Part shown: one piece after another, positions 1-7,477 of the stretch
How the letters are laid out: every line of letters begins with the position of its first letter
Position numbering within the stretch: the stretch's first letter is position 1
Assembly (NCBI GenBank): GCA_964223495.1
Contig: CAXQGL010000026.1
Coordinates: forward strand, 1-49,229
DNA length: 49,229 nucleotides
Reading direction: 5' to 3'
DNA from: UBA8752 sp964223495
Lineage (GTDB): Bacteria > Bacteroidota > Bacteroidia > Flavobacteriales_D > Sanyastnellaceae
The notes under the pieces: model-generated
Told to the model about the DNA's origin: nothing
Database searches by the model: none
What the model saw: only the letters and a program-made list of their open reading frames with translations
Made by a program: the position numbers and the translations under genes

Positions 1-960
1 CGCCGCATACGCCCAGAGCATCCAGGACATCTCCGTCACAATTGCACTCGCCAGGAATGATGGGCAGACAGCCGCATTCGAAGATGGGGCCGAGGCCATT
101 GCAGACATTGCATTCGTCGTACTCACCGACGCAGTCGTCCACGTCATCGCAGATGGTGTCGTTGTCCACATCGCCGTCGACTACGACACCCGAGCCATCG
201 GTTTCGCCGGAACATGTGTCGCAACCAGTCGCATAGACGCAGAGTGAGGGGTCATTGTCCGTTGTGCTGTCGTCGATGTAGTTGCAGGCGTTGGGATCCG
301 TGCAGCCCAGTGTTTCATCGTCGTTGCAAACCCCGTCATTGTCATCGTCATTTTCCACAACGGTACCAGATCCATCGCTGGCGCCGGAACAGGTCTGGCA
401 TCCCACAGGAAAGATGCAGGTTCCATTGTCCGTATCCGTTGTGGGCGTGACGTCGTAGTTGCACGCTGCTGAATCCGTGCATCCGGTGATTTCATCGGCA
501 TCGCAGACGCCGTCATTGTCGGCATCATTGTCCACCGTCGTGCCCGTGCCGTCCGTCTCGCCTGAGCAGGTCTGGCATCCTGTCGGGTAGACGCAGGTCG
601 CATTGTCCGTGTCCGTTGTCGGGGTGGCGTCATAGTTGCAGGCCTGCGCATCCGTGCAACCTGTGATTTCGTCACCATCGCACACGCCGTCGTTGTCCGC
701 ATCGTCCAGACAACCGCACAGCTCCTCATCATGGTCTATGGAGGGGATGCCGATGCCTTCCGTGCTGAATGCGAAGTGCAACAGGTAATCATTGTCACCT
801 TCCGGAAGAACTTCCGGCAGAATTTGTACGCTCAGCGTTCCTGAAATCACCCCATTGGTCGTGAACTGCCCGATGAGCACCCTTTGGTCCACATCGGGCA
901 CCCCATTTTCGAAACCGGGAAGGATATACCATGCTCCACCTGCGATATCGTCGATCAGCA
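1..960 (-). CDS. 3' part of a frameshifted giant secreted Cys/Asp-rich repeat protein, cut by the window edge
   Basis: This is the continuation of the gene that begins at 2199. It is out of frame with that gene by one base at the C9 tract 961-969. Read on the minus strand with codons such as gtg at 961-959, the frame is open to the left edge. It first completes the globular domain broken by the frameshift (VLIDDIAGGAWYI, then VLIGQFTTNG). It then gives repeats of two kinds: GCTD..ACNYD units at about 655, 485 and 305, and Asp-rich DNDGVCD / DDCVGEYDECNVCNG units that resemble thrombospondin type 3 calcium-binding repeats. The same repeats fill the neighbouring gene at 2322-5402. No start codon with a signal peptide exists in this part, so alone it would not be exported. 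The C-terminus lies outside the window. The function is unknown; a surface or secreted structural role is inferred from the repeats. Confidence 0.7.
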
Positions 961-2199
961 CCCCCCCCCTGCTTCAAATCCTGAAGTCCATGCGCCCAGC
1001 GGTGACACTGTGGTGTAGCCGAGACCGAGGTAGGGAGGCTGGTCTGGAGATGACTCGATTCCTATGGTGCCCCAACTGTCGTAGGGCAACGCATCCACGA
1101 AATCGTATAGGATCGGATTGATGGCACTGGGTGTTGGCCCTCCGCTGCCGTTGTGGTAAAAGGATGTGGTGGTTTGAATGGAAAGCGGATCAATGGAATT
1201 GCCGAAAATCGCAGACACGGTGTCCAATGCGCTCGCTGTCCGGAGATACATCCGGTAAGTGCGCATTCCTGCAAGCTCCGCAATTTCCGTGGTGTCGTGG
1301 TCTGCATAGATTTCCCACTCCAGAAAGTAGGTGCCCAAGGAGTCATCTGCGAAAGAAAGCGTCTGATTGTCCAAGGTGTCGGGACAGCTGCAGAAGTCGC
1401 AACTCCCATCCTCCACGAATGCCGTGGGATCGTAGTTGCACGCTGTCTCATCGGTACACCCCGACTGGTTTAAAGGATTGACTTGCAGGTAGGGCCGGAT
1501 GCAGGTGTTCGCATCCTGTAGTCCATTCTGGTAAACTTGAAAGAGAACCTCTCCGTCCAGTGTGCCGTCCGTTGTGACTTGGGCGAACATCACTTCAAGG
1601 TCACCTCCTGCCATAGCGTTGGATGATGCTTCCGCATCGGCGATGAACCAGATACTGCCGGTTGGAGAATCGAAAACCAAGTCTTGTCCGGCTTCGAATG
1701 CTCCTGACAGGGGAAGCGTTAACGGATCTTCCTGGATGGTCGTTGCTGTTTCTCCGTTGCCTGTGACAGCAGCCGATTGCAGTCCGATGGAGACGAAACT
1801 GTCGTATTCCAATTCAGGGAAGCTCGCGAACAACAGGGGGTTGATGGTTGATTCAGTTGCCCCTCCCAAATTTGATTCTTGCCAAAAGGAAGTTGTGGTT
1901 GTTATGGAGGTCGGGGCGTTGACGTCACCTGATACAGCCTGCAGGAGGTCGTTCTCGGCACTGCACACGAGATAGAGTCGATAGGTGTTGTACCCGGTGA
2001 GATCATATGTAGTGAAGCCGCCAATGACTTCTCCTATGTCCGTGAAGACGGTGTCGATCCTGATGGAAAACGCTTCCGGATCTCCTGAACCTGTGCACGA
2101 AGTGGCCAATTGAGCTTGAACGGATTGACTTCCAGAGCAAAGAACCGCCAGCAGGAATACGGTAGGCAGGAAGAACTTGTGCAAGGTTTTGATAAGCAT
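955..2199 (-). CDS. 5' part of the frameshifted secreted repeat protein (signal peptide plus two copies of an unnamed domain)
   Basis: The reading frame ends at TGA 957-955 directly after a run of nine G on the coding strand. The start ATG at 2199 is preferred over a TTG at 2229 because it opens with a clear signal peptide (MLIKTLHKFFLPTVFLLAVL...VQAQ). Two copies of a domain of about 200 residues follow, at roughly residues 45-235 and 275-415. Shared features are TYRLYL/TYRMYL, TTTSF, INPLL/INPIL, YDS, FEAG and VxFAQVTTDG. One GCTDETACNYDPTA unit lies between them. The second copy is cut after FEAGG, exactly where the paralogue at 2322-5402 continues FEAGNDLIMDD. One extra base in the G run would restore the full gene into the preceding entry. 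It could be a true pseudogene, a slippage-controlled gene or a sequencing error; the sequence alone cannot decide. Confidence 0.72.
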   Translation of the reverse strand: MLIKTLHKFFLPTVFLLAVLCSGSQSVQAQLATSCTGSGDPEAFSIRIDTVFTDIGEVIGGFTTYDLTGYNTYRLYLVCSAENDLLQAVSGDVNAPTSITTTTSFWQESNLGGATESTINPLLFASFPELEYDSFVSIGLQSAAVTGNGETATTIQEDPLTLPLSGAFEAGQDLVFDSPTGSIWFIADAEASSNAMAGGDLEVMFAQVTTDGTLDGEVLFQVYQNGLQDANTCIRPYLQVNPLNQSGCTDETACNYDPTAFVEDGSCDFCSCPDTLDNQTLSFADDSLGTYFLEWEIYADHDTTEIAELAGMRTYRMYLRTASALDTVSAIFGNSIDPLSIQTTTSFYHNGSGGPTPSAINPILYDFVDALPYDSWGTIGIESSPDQPPYLGLGYTTVSPLGAWTSGFEAGGGC

Positions 2200-2260
2200 G
2201 GCGCAAGCGAGATTGGAATCAGGCGACAATTTGGTTCCTTAAATATAGGTATATAATCTT

Positions 2261-2288
2261 AAAAACCCGACTAATTGTATTCTAGTCG
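2261..2288 (-). terminator. possible weak intrinsic terminator after the 2322-5402 gene
   Basis: On the minus strand CGACTA, a nine-base loop and TAGTCG form a six-base stem followed by GGTTTTTAAG. It lies about 35 bases after the TAG stop of the giant repeat protein and before the next gene in the same direction. The stem is short and AT-containing, so termination would be inefficient. A second palindrome (GGTCGA/TCGACC, 2305-2322) overlaps the stop but has no T tract. Confidence 0.35.
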
Positions 2289-2321
2289 CGTTGAAACACG
2301 TTTTGGTCGATAAAATTCGAC

Positions 2322-5300
2322 CTATTCAATACAGGCGTTGCCGAAAAAGAGGAGAAACTCCAAGAGGTCCGATGCGCCTACCCCACCGTCACCATTGACA
2401 TCGAAGTAGCAGTTGTCCTGGGGACATCCTTCAGGGAACAGACAGGACCCGTCATCGAAGTTCGCAAGGCCGTCGAAATTGTCTGCGTCGGGATAGGTGC
2501 AGCCCCAGACTTCTGCATTGTCGCAGATGCCGTTTTGATTGGTGTCAGCCGGGCAACCTCCGCCACAGATGCCGAGGGCATCGGTCTGGTTGCCATTGCA
2601 GTCGCAGTCTCCTTCGGGAATGTTGCTGCATCCGCACTGGAATGAAGCCCCCACCCCATTGCAGACTCCGCATTCGTCAAATTGTCCGACGCAGTCGTCC
2701 ACGTCGTCGCAGATCCCGTCTTCGTCGATGTCGGCGGTGCAAGTGCCGTTGCATTCGCCGAGCGCATCCAGACTGCCTATGCAATCGTCCACGTCATCGC
2801 AGATGCCATCGCCGTCGGCATCGTCGGCGCAGGATCCGCCGCAGATTCCCAAGGCGTCTTCTGCTGCGCAGCTTCCATCGTCGTCTGTTGCGCTCAGATC
2901 GAAATTGCAGGCGCTGGGATCCGTGCAGCCTGGTATTTCTTCGTCGTCGCAGATCCCATCACCGTCCACGTCGGCCGGACAGTCGCCGCCACAGATGCCG
3001 AGGGCATCGGTCTGGTTGCCATTGCAGTCGCAGTCTCCCTCGGGAATGTTGCTGCACCCGCATTGGAAGGAAGCCCCCACCCCATTGCAAACGCCACATT
3101 CGTCGAATTGGCCGATGCAGCCGTCCGCATCGTCGCAGATTCCGTCTTCGTCAGCGTCGGCACTGCACGTTCCGTTGCATACGCCCAATGCGTCCACACT
3201 GCCGATGCAGTCGTCCACATCATCGCAGATGCCATCACCGTCGGCATCGGCGGCGCATGATCCACCGCAAATTCCCAGGGCATCCTCTGATGTGCAACTG
3301 CCATCGTCGTCCGTCGCGCAGCTCAGATAATTGCAGGCGGCCACGTCCGTGCAACCGTAGACATCGAATTGGGCTTCGATGTCATCGCAAATGCCGTTTC
3401 CGTTCTCGTCCGAAGCACATTCTCCTCCGCACACGCCGATGGCATCGGTCTGGTTGCCATTGCAATCGCAATCACCGACCGGAATGTTGGCGCAGCCACA
3501 TTGGTACACTTCCCCCGGCCCATTGCATATGCCACAGGCATCGTAGGTACCGATGCAGGGATCCACGTCATCGCAGATGCCGTCGACATCCGCATCTTCA
3601 GTGCAGCTGCCACCGCAGTCGCCAATGATGTCCAATTGGTTGCCATTGCAGTCGCAGTCACCATCCGGGATGTCTTCGCATCCACATGCATAGACCTCGC
3701 CCGGTCCATTGCAGATGCCGCAGGCATCATAGTTGCCGATGCACGGGTCTTCCGAGTCACACAGGCCGTCTTCATCGACATCCGCATTGCAATCGCCTCC
3801 GCACTCGCCAATGGCGTCAATGGTTGCACAGGAGCCGTCCTCCTCGGTGGCGGTTGCATCGTAGTTGCAGGCTGAAGAATCGGTACATCCCAAAATTTCC
3901 GCATTGTCGCAAATGCCGTCCTGATCCAAGTCTTCCGGACAATTGCCGTTGCAGGTGCCGAGGGCATCGTAAGTGCCCACGCAATCGTCTACATCGTCGC
4001 AGACGTCATCCCCATCCAAGTCCGCAGTGCAACTGCCATTGCATACACCGAGGGCATCGTAAGTGCCGATGCAGTCGTCCAGATCGTCGCAGACTCCGTC
4101 ATCGTCGACGTCTTCCGCACAACTTCCACCACACACGTCAAGTGCGTCCAAGGTGTTTCCGTTGCAGTCACATTCTCCGGCAGGAATTTCCGTACAACCG
4201 CATGCATAGACGGCGCCCGGTCCATTGCAGATGCCACAGGCGTCCAATGCGCCCACGCAATCATCCACGTCGTCGCAGATCCCGTCATTGTCCGCATCGG
4301 CTGAACACGTTCCGCCGCACTCCCCGAGTGCGTCCAATTGACTTCCATTGCAATCACAATCCCCAGATGGGATGTCAGCACAACCGCATTCGTAAATGGA
4401 TCCTGGGCCATTGCATACACCGCATTGATCCAGTTCACCGATGCAGGGATCAACTTCATCGCAGATGCCGTCCGCATCAGCATCATTGAGGCAGTTGCCG
4501 TCACAATCCAACCCTTCCACGGGGTAGATGCAGTCTCCTGTAGTTTCCGAAGGGCAGGCTCCGCCCAGCACAGAGCTGAACAACTGATCCTGGGTGCCGT
4601 CTGCTTCTCCATTAGCACCGGTGCCGAAGTCGGGGAAAAACTGACCGGTCAACTCGACGGTGATGTCGCCATCCGTAGTAAGCTGTGCGATGAGAACCTT
4701 CCCGTCCTCATCCGGGACGCCTTGGTCATTGCCGTCATTGAAAATGTACCAGAGCCCTCCGATCAAGTCGTCCATGATGAGGTCGTTGCCGGCCTCGAAT
4801 TCCGCAATCCAGTTCTGGTTCGGGCTGGCAATCGTACTGACGGTGGCCTGCGGGGTGCCGTCTTCAGGAGCATGGCCAATGGTGACCCAGCTGTCGTAAA
4901 GGAGATCCGGGAAAAAGCCGAGCAGACTGGACATGATGCCCGTGGCTGTCGAAGCCCCCACCGCATCCTGATGAAAACTGGTGGTGGTTTTGATCCTGAT
5001 GACCGAAGAGGAGGCGGGGGTGTTTACCGGCAGGTCTGACGGTGAGCAACTGTCGTATTCACAAGTTCCATCATCGAAATCCGCATTTGGAGCATAGTTG
5101 CAGGCACTGATGTCCGTGCACCCGATGATGATGGTGCTGATGGCACTGAGGAAATTGTCAGATTCCGGAAGATGGACGTAAAGTCTGTAGGTGGTCATGC
5201 CTGCCAGAGCCCCCGATGTGTGCACGACGTGAGGGTCAAGGGTCAGGCAGGGGCTTGAAGTACCCGTTTCGGATCCGCTTGCAGTAGCATCGTAATTGCA

Positions 5301-5402
5301 TGCCGTACTGTCAGTGCACTGGGCTTGAATTCCGTGTATTGGAAAGGCCTGGATGGCTATGAATGTGGAAAGGGCAAGTAGGAGTCGATACATAACAGGC
5401 AT
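2322..5402 (-). CDS. giant secreted Cys/Asp-rich repeat protein with dockerin-like C-terminus
   Basis: The product has 1026 residues. It begins with a signal peptide ending near GIQAQ; ATG 5402 or 5393 can serve as start. A GCTD-like unit follows, then one copy of the roughly 200-residue domain shared with the gene at 955-2199. In this copy the stretch GCTDISACNYAPNADFDDG and its tail is inserted between the LSAIS and IKTTTSF segments. The rest is a long array of calcium-binding-like motifs (DADGICDDVDDCIG), CGxCNGPG units and GDCDCNGNQ units, interrupted by further GCTD..ACNYD units. The end, FDVNGDGGVGASDLLEFLLFFG, resembles a dockerin-type EF-hand segment. No standard type IX sorting tail is visible. 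The paralogous neighbour suggests tandem gene duplication. The function is unknown; a calcium-stiffened extracellular or surface fibre is an inference. Confidence 0.85.
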   Translation of the reverse strand: MPVMYRLLLALSTFIAIQAFPIHGIQAQCTDSTACNYDATASGSETGTSSPCLTLDPHVVHTSGALAGMTTYRLYVHLPESDNFLSAISTIIIGCTDISACNYAPNADFDDGTCEYDSCSPSDLPVNTPASSSVIRIKTTTSFHQDAVGASTATGIMSSLLGFFPDLLYDSWVTIGHAPEDGTPQATVSTIASPNQNWIAEFEAGNDLIMDDLIGGLWYIFNDGNDQGVPDEDGKVLIAQLTTDGDITVELTGQFFPDFGTGANGEADGTQDQLFSSVLGGACPSETTGDCIYPVEGLDCDGNCLNDADADGICDEVDPCIGELDQCGVCNGPGSIYECGCADIPSGDCDCNGSQLDALGECGGTCSADADNDGICDDVDDCVGALDACGICNGPGAVYACGCTEIPAGECDCNGNTLDALDVCGGSCAEDVDDDGVCDDLDDCIGTYDALGVCNGSCTADLDGDDVCDDVDDCVGTYDALGTCNGNCPEDLDQDGICDNAEILGCTDSSACNYDATATEEDGSCATIDAIGECGGDCNADVDEDGLCDSEDPCIGNYDACGICNGPGEVYACGCEDIPDGDCDCNGNQLDIIGDCGGSCTEDADVDGICDDVDPCIGTYDACGICNGPGEVYQCGCANIPVGDCDCNGNQTDAIGVCGGECASDENGNGICDDIEAQFDVYGCTDVAACNYLSCATDDDGSCTSEDALGICGGSCAADADGDGICDDVDDCIGSVDALGVCNGTCSADADEDGICDDADGCIGQFDECGVCNGVGASFQCGCSNIPEGDCDCNGNQTDALGICGGDCPADVDGDGICDDEEIPGCTDPSACNFDLSATDDDGSCAAEDALGICGGSCADDADGDGICDDVDDCIGSLDALGECNGTCTADIDEDGICDDVDDCVGQFDECGVCNGVGASFQCGCSNIPEGDCDCNGNQTDALGICGGGCPADTNQNGICDNAEVWGCTYPDADNFDGLANFDDGSCLFPEGCPQDNCYFDVNGDGGVGASDLLEFLLFFGNACIE
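2520..3326 (-). repeat. recent tandem duplication, period 426 bp, inside the giant repeat protein
   Basis: Segments 2520-2897 and 2946-3326 are close copies; for example GGGAATGTT starts at 2616 and again at 3042, a period of 426 bases (142 codons). Both encode the same block GQFDECGVCNGVGASFQCGC followed by SNIPEGDCDCNGNQTDALGI without amino-acid change. Other repeats in the gene are far more diverged. This is a coding repeat, not a CRISPR array. Confidence 0.75.
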
Positions 5403-5410
5403 TCGCCCTA

Positions 5411-5438
5411 CAAAAATAGCAATCGATTTGATATAAAA
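5411..5438 (-). promoter_or_regulatory. promoter of the giant repeat protein gene
   Basis: On the minus strand TATTTTTG (5418-5411) fits the Bacteroidota -7 consensus TAnnTTTG. A T-rich element (TTTT at 5438-5435) lies 16 bases upstream, near the expected -33 position. The box ends only eight bases before ATG 5402, so the leader would be nearly absent. Confidence 0.5.
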
Positions 5439-5442
5439 GGCT

Positions 5443-5474
5443 ATTCGTCTATATTTTTGATGAATTCGTCTATA
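5443..5474. repeat. pair of 11-bp direct repeats upstream of the giant repeat protein promoter
   Basis: ATTCGTCTATA occurs at 5443-5453 and 5464-5474. The spacing is 21 bases, two turns of the helix. The pair lies 25-56 bases upstream of the -7 box at 5411-5418 and downstream of the tRNA terminator. This geometry suits a dimeric activator or repressor site, but no binding protein can be named. Confidence 0.4.
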
Positions 5475-5483
5475 ATGGGCAAG

Positions 5484-5507
5484 AAAAAAGCCCGGATGAA
5501 CCGGGCT
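5484..5507 (-). terminator. intrinsic terminator of the tRNA-Met gene
   Basis: On the minus strand AGCCCGG-TTCAT-CCGGGCT is a perfect seven-base GC-rich stem followed by TTTTTC. It starts ten bases after the 3' end of the tRNA, which is the normal placement for a stand-alone tRNA unit. Confidence 0.75.
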
Positions 5508-5516
5508 TGTTTGTAG

Positions 5517-5590
5517 TAGCGAGAGAGAGACTTGAACTCTCGACCTCAGGATTATGAATCCTGCGCTCTAACCAGCTGAGCTACCTCGCC
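5517..5590 (-). tRNA. tRNA-Met (anticodon CAT), probably elongator
   Basis: The minus strand folds as a 74-base cloverleaf. The acceptor strands GGCGAGG and TCTCGCT pair with G-U at both ends. The D arm is GCTC...GAGC. The anticodon arm is CAGGA-TTCATAA-TCCTG with anticodon CAT. The T arm is GAGAG-TTCAAGT-CTCTC and the discriminator is A. CCA is not encoded, so the CCA-adding enzyme encoded at 16085-17605 would be needed. CAT can also mark lysidine-modified tRNA-Ile or initiator tRNA; the initiator is less likely because its anticodon-stem GGG/CCC pairs are absent. Confidence 0.9.
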
Positions 5591-5617
5591 AATCGTTTCC
5601 TGAGTTGAAACGGGCGG

Positions 5618-5625
5618 CAAATGTA
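5618..5625 (-). promoter_or_regulatory. -7 promoter box of the tRNA-Met gene
   Basis: TACATTTG on the minus strand is an exact TAnnTTTG match. It lies 27 bases upstream of the tRNA 5' end, leaving a short precursor leader. No convincing -33 element was found. Confidence 0.5.
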
Positions 5626-5725
5626 GCAAGAAGGACCATATCCTCTGCCCGTTTTTGGGATTGTTGGAAGGGTGTAGAACCGTGCACCCCTTGCTCGATT
5701 GTATCTTACGCCCACATTCCAAAGC

Positions 5726-6112
5726 ATGGACCTTGTTGAATTTCAAGTAGAGGTGCCGATCCAGGCGAGCAAGGGTTCGATATTCAGTCGACTGAACAAC
5801 CCGAGTGGTCTATCCGAGTGGTTTGCAGATGACGTGAACATCAAGAAGGATGTTTTCACCTTTTTCTGGGATGGATCAGAGGAATCGGCACGGCTTATTT
5901 CGCAAAAGCGAGAGGATTTCGTGAAGTTTCGCTGGATTGAGCACGAGGAGGAAGGTGAGAAGTCCTTCTTCGAGATGAAGATCAAGATTGACCCCCTGAC
6001 CGGCGACACGGCACTGCTGGTCACTGATTATGCGGAAGAAGACGAAATCGAAGAAGCGAAGTTGCTCTGGGAGAAGCAACTCGGTGATCTCAAGCGCGTT
6101 CTCGGCGGCTGA
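5726..6112 (+). CDS. START-like domain protein
   Basis: The product has 128 residues. It matches a small Bacteroidota family with a START/SRPBCC-like helix-grip fold: an N-terminal strand (MDLVEFQVEVPIQAS), the PSGLSEWFADDV segment, FFWDGSEESARLI, KFRWIEHE, and the acidic C-terminal helix DYAEEDEIEEAKLLWEKQL. ATG 5726 is chosen over ATG 5699 because the family begins directly with the first strand. Proteins of this fold usually bind a hydrophobic ligand, but no ligand is known for this group. It is a single gene, convergent with the methyltransferase gene at 6131-6862. Confidence 0.8.
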   Translation: MDLVEFQVEVPIQASKGSIFSRLNNPSGLSEWFADDVNIKKDVFTFFWDGSEESARLISQKREDFVKFRWIEHEEEGEKSFFEMKIKIDPLTGDTALLVTDYAEEDEIEEAKLLWEKQLGDLKRVLGG

Positions 6113-6130
6113 TTCCCTCACGGATTTTGC

Positions 6131-6862
6131 TCATGTGCCTCGCAGATAGGGTCTGACGAGGGAGAGATACTGTTCGGTATAGTCGAGCGTGGCGCTGCCT
6201 TCCAAGGTGAGTTGGTTGATTTGATGTCCGGTTGGTTCGTCGGATTTGACCCATTCGGACAGGATTCGCTTGGGGGGCAGGTGGCGCATGGTCTGGACGC
6301 GTACGGTCTGGCCCAGGACAAAACCACTGCCTTCCGCCCAGGCGTTCCATTCGGCTTCCCGGTCGGCGGGCCAGATGGTACATAGCCTTCCTCCTTGGGT
6401 CAATAATTTCGATGCGGCCTTCACCAATGCCCCCATGGGCAGTGTATCATCATGTCGGGCGAGATTACGGGCGCGGATGGGGGATTTGGGTTTGTCCCGA
6501 AAAAATGGAGGATTGGATATGATGAGGTCAAATCTCTCTGACCAGTCGGGTCTCATCGCTGCGTCCTGTAGGCTTCCCTCCCACGCTTCTGCCCGCCCGG
6601 AAAATGGTTGGTTCCTGTAATTCTCTGCACACTGTGCGGCTGCAGTCGGTTCCAGTTCCACTCCGGTCAACCGGGCTTCGGACGTCATCCGCTGCAAGAG
6701 CATGATGCCGACGTAACCGTTGCCGGCACCGGCGTCCAGGATCCGTGTGGCTTTTTCGATCGGTGTCCAACAACCAAGAACGATTCCATCGGTGCCCACT
6801 TTCATGGCGGCGCCATCCTGTTCTACGGAGAATTCCTTGAAATGGAATGGGCCACGGGCCAT
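6131..6862 (-). CDS. tRNA1(Val) (adenine-37-N6)-methyltransferase, TrmN6/YfiC-like
   Basis: The 243-residue product is a class I SAM-dependent methyltransferase. It has the SAM-binding motif ILDAGAGNGYVGIMLLQR near residue 42 and the catalytic NPPF motif (DLIISNPPFF) near residue 117, typical of N6-adenine methyltransferases. The short N-terminus FHFKEFSVEQDGAAMKVGTD matches the TrmN6/YfiC family, which methylates A37 of tRNA-Val. It is the last gene of the operon starting at 13388 and begins nine bases after the hexapeptide-repeat gene ends. The family call is strong; the exact tRNA target is inferred from E. coli. Confidence 0.85.
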   Translation of the reverse strand: MARGPFHFKEFSVEQDGAAMKVGTDGIVLGCWTPIEKATRILDAGAGNGYVGIMLLQRMTSEARLTGVELEPTAAAQCAENYRNQPFSGRAEAWEGSLQDAAMRPDWSERFDLIISNPPFFRDKPKSPIRARNLARHDDTLPMGALVKAASKLLTQGGRLCTIWPADREAEWNAWAEGSGFVLGQTVRVQTMRHLPPKRILSEWVKSDEPTGHQINQLTLEGSATLDYTEQYLSLVRPYLRGT

Positions 6863-6871
6863 GATGGTCTG

Positions 6872-7477
6872 TTATTCCGGGTTGCCCTTCCTTCTGCGCT
6901 GCCACGTCTCGAAGGCGGGAAAGTCCTCCCTACGGGATTCAGGTGCATGAGACAGCGGGGCGATTTCGATCAATGATGCCTGACAGTCTACGGGCAACTG
7001 CTGGTAAAGCGCCGTTCCTTCCACCTTGTGGTCGTACATGGCGTCGGTCACCTCGCCGATTTCCTTGGCCGGATTTCCCGCGATGACCTTCCTGTCCATC
7101 CATTGGCTGCCCGTTTTGAGGAAGGACAAGGCCCCAACGATGCAGCCCTCCCCTACTTGGACATCATCCATGACGACCGCATTCATTCCGATCATGCACT
7201 GCTTTCCAAGTGTGGCACCATGAATGACCGCCCCGTGTCCGACATGGGCGCCTTCATGAAGGTGGACCGTGGTCCCCGGAAACATATGCACTACTGCGTT
7301 TTCCTGCACGTTGCATCCCCTTTCCAGTACGATGCGTCCCCAGTCGCCACGGAGCACAGCTCCCGCACCAATGAAGCAGTCCGGTCCGATCGTGACATGG
7401 CCGATGATCACGGCATTGGGGTGTACGAAGGCGCTTGGGTCCACCACCGGTACCATGTCCTTGAACGCCTGGATCAT
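6872..7477 (-). CDS. gamma-carbonic-anhydrase / PaaY-type hexapeptide-repeat protein
   Basis: The 201-residue product forms a left-handed beta-helix from hexapeptide repeats (for example VIIGHVTIGPDCFIGAGAVLRGD). The metal-ligand region HVGHGAVIHG carries the histidines conserved in gamma carbonic anhydrases. ATGA overlap with the thiolase stop (7476-7474) supports the start and implies translational coupling. In phenylacetate degradation PaaY is a hexapeptide thioesterase encoded near the thiolase PaaJ, so PaaY is a reasonable reading here. A carbonic anhydrase or a maltose-acetyltransferase-like role cannot be excluded. Confidence 0.8.
   Translation of the reverse strand: MIQAFKDMVPVVDPSAFVHPNAVIIGHVTIGPDCFIGAGAVLRGDWGRIVLERGCNVQENAVVHMFPGTTVHLHEGAHVGHGAVIHGATLGKQCMIGMNAVVMDDVQVGEGCIVGALSFLKTGSQWMDRKVIAGNPAKEIGEVTDAMYDHKVEGTALYQQLPVDCQASLIEIAPLSHAPESRREDFPAFETWQRRRKGNPE

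Noticed and set aside
2305..2322. Palindrome GGTCGA-TAAAAT-TCGACC as a terminator
   Set aside because: It overlaps the stop codon and has no T tract on the gene's strand; it may only be a weak hairpin.
2539..4489. Several plus-strand open frames of 160-330 codons
   Set aside because: They mirror the Cys/Asp repeats of the gene on the minus strand and give low-complexity Ser/Pro/Arg/Cys products.
1..5300. Regular short repeats that could suggest a CRISPR array
   Set aside because: The repeats vary in length and sequence, keep one reading frame and encode calcium-binding motifs.
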